Below, in pieces: positions 61,521 through 64,000 of a stretch of 64,000 nt of DNA (its first letter is position 1; each line of letters begins with the position of its first letter). A program made the position numbers and the translations under genes. The stretch covers positions 1-64,000 of the forward strand of contig JAGAQG010000008.1 of NCBI GenBank assembly GCA_017622875.1, given 5' to 3'. The stretch comes from Lachnospiraceae bacterium. GTDB lineage: Bacteria > Bacillota > Clostridia > Lachnospirales > Lachnospiraceae. Under the pieces are notes generated by a model. It saw nothing but the letters and a program-made list of their open reading frames with translations. It made no database searches and was not told the DNA's origin.

Positions 61521-61549
61521 TATTATAGAAAAAATTGCCGGTTTTGACA
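61521..61549 (-). promoter_or_regulatory. Promoter of the candidate RNA
   Basis: Minus-strand TTGTCA (61544-61549), 17-bp spacer, TATAAT (61521-61526). Confidence 0.65.
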
Positions 61550-61644
61550 AGCCGCAGATTTATAAATTTTTTCTTAATTCTCCTGTATTTACAAATTATA
61601 CAACTTTACATCTTTTTGTTTTTTGTTTATACTATAATGTAACT

Positions 61645-61665
61645 CTAAATGCTTTGGCATTTTAG
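61645..61665 (+). promoter_or_regulatory. Hairpin at the expected 5' end of the mecA mRNA
   Basis: CTAAATGC-TTTG-GCATTTTAG (one bulge), starting seven bases after a TATAAT (61633-61638). It would place a stem at the extreme 5' end of the mRNA. Confidence 0.35.
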
Positions 61666-61707
61666 GTTCAGATCGCGAAATTTTTCAAATAGAATGGATG
61701 TGATATT

Positions 61708-62451
61708 ATGAAACTTGAAAAGTTAAACGACAACCAGATTAGATGTACGCTGACAAAAGCAGATTTAGCTGACCGTCAGATCAAATTAAGTGAGCTGGCC
61801 TACGGTTCGGAAAAGGCAAAATCACTTTTTAGAGATATGATGCTTCAGGCCAACGCCGAATTTGGTTTCGAGGCCAATGATATTCCGCTGATGATTGAAG
61901 CTATCCCAATGCCGAATGACTGTATTGTGCTCATTATTACCAAGGTTTCTGACCCTGAAGAATTAGATACCCGGTTTTCCAAGTTCTCTCCATCCAGCAC
62001 AGATGCCCTGGATTCCGTTACAGAATCCAAAAAGCAGATTTCCGCAGAAGGTGCCGACGAAGTGCTGGATATTTTTAAGCGCATGATGGAGCAGCACTTA
62101 AAAGCTCTGGAGGACGACAAAAAAGAAGAAAAACCAGTAACTGCAGCTGACGAGATTGATTTAACCAGACTTTATCTCTTTGGAAATCTGGAAGCGCTTG
62201 TCGATGCAGCCCATGTTTTGAACAACTATTATCACGGTGAAAACCGACTTTATAAAAACAGTGCCAAAAAATTATATTATCTGGTGTTAAGCAAATCTTC
62301 TCATACACCGGAAGAATTTAACAAGATCTGTAATATTCTTACCGAATACGGAAGCAATGAGCCTTACACAAAAGCTGCTGAAGCATATATGGCAGAACAT
62401 TATGATCTGGTCATTAAAAAAGACGCACTTCAAAAACTACAGAAGGCATAA
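61708..62451 (+). CDS. mecA: Adaptor protein MecA
   Basis: 247-aa adaptor that delivers substrates to the ClpC unfoldase. The N-terminal substrate-binding domain (MKLEKLNDNQIRCTLTKADL, LFRDMMLQANAEFGFE) and the C-terminal ClpC-binding domain (about 145-230, YLFGNLEALVDAAHVL and YKNSAKKLYYLVL) are joined by a charged linker. Length fits. Followed by a strong terminator. Confidence 0.92.
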   Translation: MKLEKLNDNQIRCTLTKADLADRQIKLSELAYGSEKAKSLFRDMMLQANAEFGFEANDIPLMIEAIPMPNDCIVLIITKVSDPEELDTRFSKFSPSSTDALDSVTESKKQISAEGADEVLDIFKRMMEQHLKALEDDKKEEKPVTAADEIDLTRLYLFGNLEALVDAAHVLNNYYHGENRLYKNSAKKLYYLVLSKSSHTPEEFNKICNILTEYGSNEPYTKAAEAYMAEHYDLVIKKDALQKLQKA

Positions 62452-62485
62452 AAAAACGAGCGATCTTATCGCTCGTTTTTTATGT
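62452..62485 (+). terminator. Terminator of mecA
   Basis: Inverted repeat ACGAGCGAT/ATCGCTCGT with a three-base loop and a T6 run. The A-run on the other side lets it also serve the convergent ferredoxin gene. Confidence 0.92.
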
Positions 62486-62494
62486 AGTCTCTAA

Positions 62495-62665
62495 TTAAGC
62501 TTCAACGATAGCTTCATTTGGACATTCAGCTGCACATGTTCCGCATTCTGCACAAACATCAGCGTCGATCACGTATTTTCCATCACCTTCAGAGATAGCT
62601 TCAACTGGACATGCATCTGCACATGCTCCACACATTACACAATCATCAGTAATTACGTATGCCAT
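62495..62665 (-). CDS. 2[4Fe-4S] ferredoxin
   Basis: 56-aa clostridial-type electron carrier with two cluster motifs, CVMCGACADACP and CAECGTCAAECP. It starts MAYVITDDC at 62665 after AAGGAGG; the longer frame upstream is not needed. Likely partner of hydrogenase or pyruvate:ferredoxin oxidoreductase. Monocistronic. Confidence 0.95.
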   Translation of the reverse strand: MAYVITDDCVMCGACADACPVEAISEGDGKYVIDADVCAECGTCAAECPNEAIVEA

Positions 62666-62813
62666 AATAAAGTCCTCCTTATATTTTCGAGGGTCATCTA
62701 GTGACTTTCCCTTTTCTTTAAGCACATTGTAATATAGCCCCTATGAGTTAGTCTAGCATAACTTTATAATTTCCAAAAAATTTATATTTGCCGGGAACTG
62801 CCTTTAGAATGCC

Positions 62814-62842
62814 TTGCAAATTAAAGACTAGCGTTGTATAAT
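62814..62842 (+). promoter_or_regulatory. Promoter of the DUF1858 gene
   Basis: TTGCAA (62814-62819), 17-bp spacer, TATAAT (62837-62842). Confidence 0.75.
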
Positions 62843-62873
62843 CGAATAAGAATTTTTGAAGGAGGCATTTCCC

Positions 62874-63092
62874 ATGGTAAAAATTGATAAATCAATGATC
62901 ATTGGCGACTTAATCAAGCTTGATGAAAATTTAATTTATATCCTTATGAGAGAAGGAATGCATTGTGTCGGATGCCCATCTTCCCAGATGGAATCATTAG
63001 AAGAAGCAGCACTTGTACACGGTATGGATCCAGATGTGTTAGTAGCTCGTTTAAATGAATTTCTTGGCGCTATGGAAGCAGACAAACAGTAG
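62874..63092 (+). CDS. DUF1858-domain protein
   Basis: 72-aa protein of the DUF1858 family, a small domain with a conserved Cys pair (MHCVGCPSS) often fused or adjacent to redox proteins. KIDKSMIIGDLIKLDENLIYILMREG is the family N-terminus. The ATG at 62874 follows AGGAGG eight bases upstream; the earlier start is rejected. Role unknown, probably redox or metal related. Confidence 0.9.
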   Translation: MVKIDKSMIIGDLIKLDENLIYILMREGMHCVGCPSSQMESLEEAALVHGMDPDVLVARLNEFLGAMEADKQ

Positions 63093-63149
63093 AAATTATG
63101 AGAAGCAGGTCAATGACCTGCTTCTTTTACGCCTATGTATATTTTTTGC

Positions 63150-63752
63150 TCAGGTAGGTCCTGTTGCCTCCTGTTGTATCTTCTGCTTTCTTCCAAAAAT
63201 TGCTTTTCGCTTTTTCTCCGGTTTTTCCTTCTTTACTTTCGCATTTCGTTTCTTCACATTCTGAAGTCTTTCATCAAGCTTTCGATAGTACGCTTCCTGA
63301 CGCTCCTCTTCAGCTCTGAACTGATAATTAATCTCCTTTGTGACCTGATCAGCAACCCGTCCTCCAAGCTCTTTTCCAAGACTGTCCTGATTTTCTCTTA
63401 AGGCCTGTCCCAAAGCCTTGCTTAAAATGCTTTGAAACTGCTGCATTTTCTCTGCATTACTGTTTATCACTTCTGTTTTTTCTCTCGTTACATCCTGAGG
63501 CAGAGTTTCCTCATGCGGTATCAGCTCTCCATTCTCGGAAATGTCCATCTTAATGGCTTTTAGCTGATAGCCTCGTTCCTTTAACTTCTTGATGTGTTTT
63601 AACAGTTGGATATCATCTTCCGTATAATACCGATGCCCCATTTCATTTCTGGCAATAGGGAGTTCTAATTCCTCCTCCCAATAGCGAAGTACGTGGCTCT
63701 CCACCTCTACCAGCTTGGCTGCATCTGAAATCATGTATCTTACCTGATCCAC
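63150..63752 (-). CDS. MerR-family DNA-binding protein with coiled coil
   Basis: 200-aa protein. The N-terminal MerR winged helix (MISDAAKLVEVESHVLRYWEEELELP, NEMGHRYYTEDD) is followed by a long charged helical region (about residues 85-190) rich in Gln, Glu and Lys. There is no effector-binding domain with Cys ligands. It resembles MerR-like proteins of Lachnospiraceae with unknown targets. The start is GTG at 63752 with GGAGGG five bases upstream. It lies downstream of dnaB. Confidence 0.85.
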   Translation of the reverse strand: MDQVRYMISDAAKLVEVESHVLRYWEEELELPIARNEMGHRYYTEDDIQLLKHIKKLKERGYQLKAIKMDISENGELIPHEETLPQDVTREKTEVINSNAEKMQQFQSILSKALGQALRENQDSLGKELGGRVADQVTKEINYQFRAEEERQEAYYRKLDERLQNVKKRNAKVKKEKPEKKRKAIFGRKQKIQQEATGPT

Positions 63753-63817
63753 AATATCCCTCCAATGCTTATGAAATTGTCATAACAAGTATAGCAAAAA
63801 ATATTCCTTTTCACAAA

Positions 63818-63850
63818 CAAAACCCATCGACGGGAATCGACGGGTTTTCT
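63818..63850 (-). terminator. Terminator of dnaB
   Basis: Inverted repeat AAAACCC-a-TCGA / TCGA-c-GGGTTTT. On the minus strand the final TTTT is short, but the position ten bases past the dnaB stop fits. Confidence 0.7.
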
Positions 63851-63859
63851 GCATTTTCA

Positions 63860-64000
63860 CTATTTTTTGATATTTGCAAACTTCGTATATTGTGGCAGCC
63901 ACGCAAGGGTGACCGTTCCGATTGGACCATTACGCTGTTTCGCGATAATTACTTCCGCTGTACCTTTCAGTTCAGATTCTTTATTGTAATATTCATCTCG
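63860..64000 (-). CDS. dnaB: Replicative DNA helicase DnaB, C-terminal part
   Basis: Partial gene; the 5' end is outside the window. The last 46 codons read RDEYYNKESELKGTAEVIIA, then KQRNGPIGTVTLAWLPQYTKFAN and a stop. This is the conserved C-terminus of DnaB, containing the sensor-like KQRNGP segment. DnaB unwinds DNA ahead of the replication fork. Confidence 0.88.
   Translation of the reverse strand, partial: RDEYYNKESELKGTAEVIIAKQRNGPIGTVTLAWLPQYTKFANIKK

Overview
The window reads as a chromosomal segment of an anaerobic, spore-forming gut-type Lachnospiraceae (class Clostridia). Evidence: low-to-moderate GC, strong AGGAGG-type ribosome binding sites, sporulation genes (spoIIID, a SipL-like SPOCS/LysM protein, cwlD, a Csp-like subtilisin, a GH18 hydrolase), an abundance of PTS transporters, and the DUF1858 and two-cluster ferredoxin genes typical of anaerobes. 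No rRNA, tRNA, CRISPR array or intact mobile element was recognised. Genus is not resolved.

Layout. 0.2-3.9 kb: guaA, a YfcC-family carrier and spoIIID (TTG start, sigma-E-like promoter). 3.9-6.0 kb: first mannose-family PTS (IIB-IIC-IID, no IIA). 6.2-9.4 kb: cls, an extracytoplasmic trigger-factor-like foldase lipoprotein and a phosphoesterase. 9.6-10.5 kb: a small membrane protein and a decayed TIR-domain gene carrying a 38-bp tandem duplication. 10.5-17.7 kb: murI operon, ispE-gntR, sipL, malQ-plsC. 17.9-21.3 kb: ddl, murF and a class II aldolase. 21.3-33.6 kb: an amino-sugar island with nagB, a second mannose-family PTS (IIB-IIC-IID), an AraC regulator, a Gfo/Idh oxidoreductase, agaS-IIA-yajC, and divergent nagA-gatZ. 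This set fits import and breakdown of N-acetylgalactosamine/galactosamine via tagatose-bisphosphate.

33.7-42.5 kb: the most unusual locus. A LacI regulator fused to a full solute-binding-protein domain is divergent from an operon encoding an L-rhamnose-mutarotase-like protein, an ASRT-family small-molecule-binding protein, a creatinase-like M24 protein lacking most metal ligands, a creatininase-family hydrolase and an RbsA/C/B-type ABC importer. It looks like a catabolic module for an unidentified cyclic sugar- or amide-like substrate.

42.5-50.9 kb: Csp-like protease, orphan glucose-type IIA, then a GntR-controlled operon (tandem GNAT, degenerate PIG-L deacetylase, MurQ, third mannose-family PTS) that suggests uptake of a muramic-acid-type sugar. 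Two identical 16-bp operator copies mark its regulon. 50.9-64 kb: housekeeping (ylmH, ABC pair, vWA-like protein and a 49-residue Cys-rich protein, comEB, upp, rpiB, tsaC, cwlD, GH18, mecA, ferredoxin, DUF1858, MerR) ending in the 3' part of dnaB. Between the GH18 gene and mecA lies a promoter-driven, multi-helix region that is a good structured-RNA candidate.
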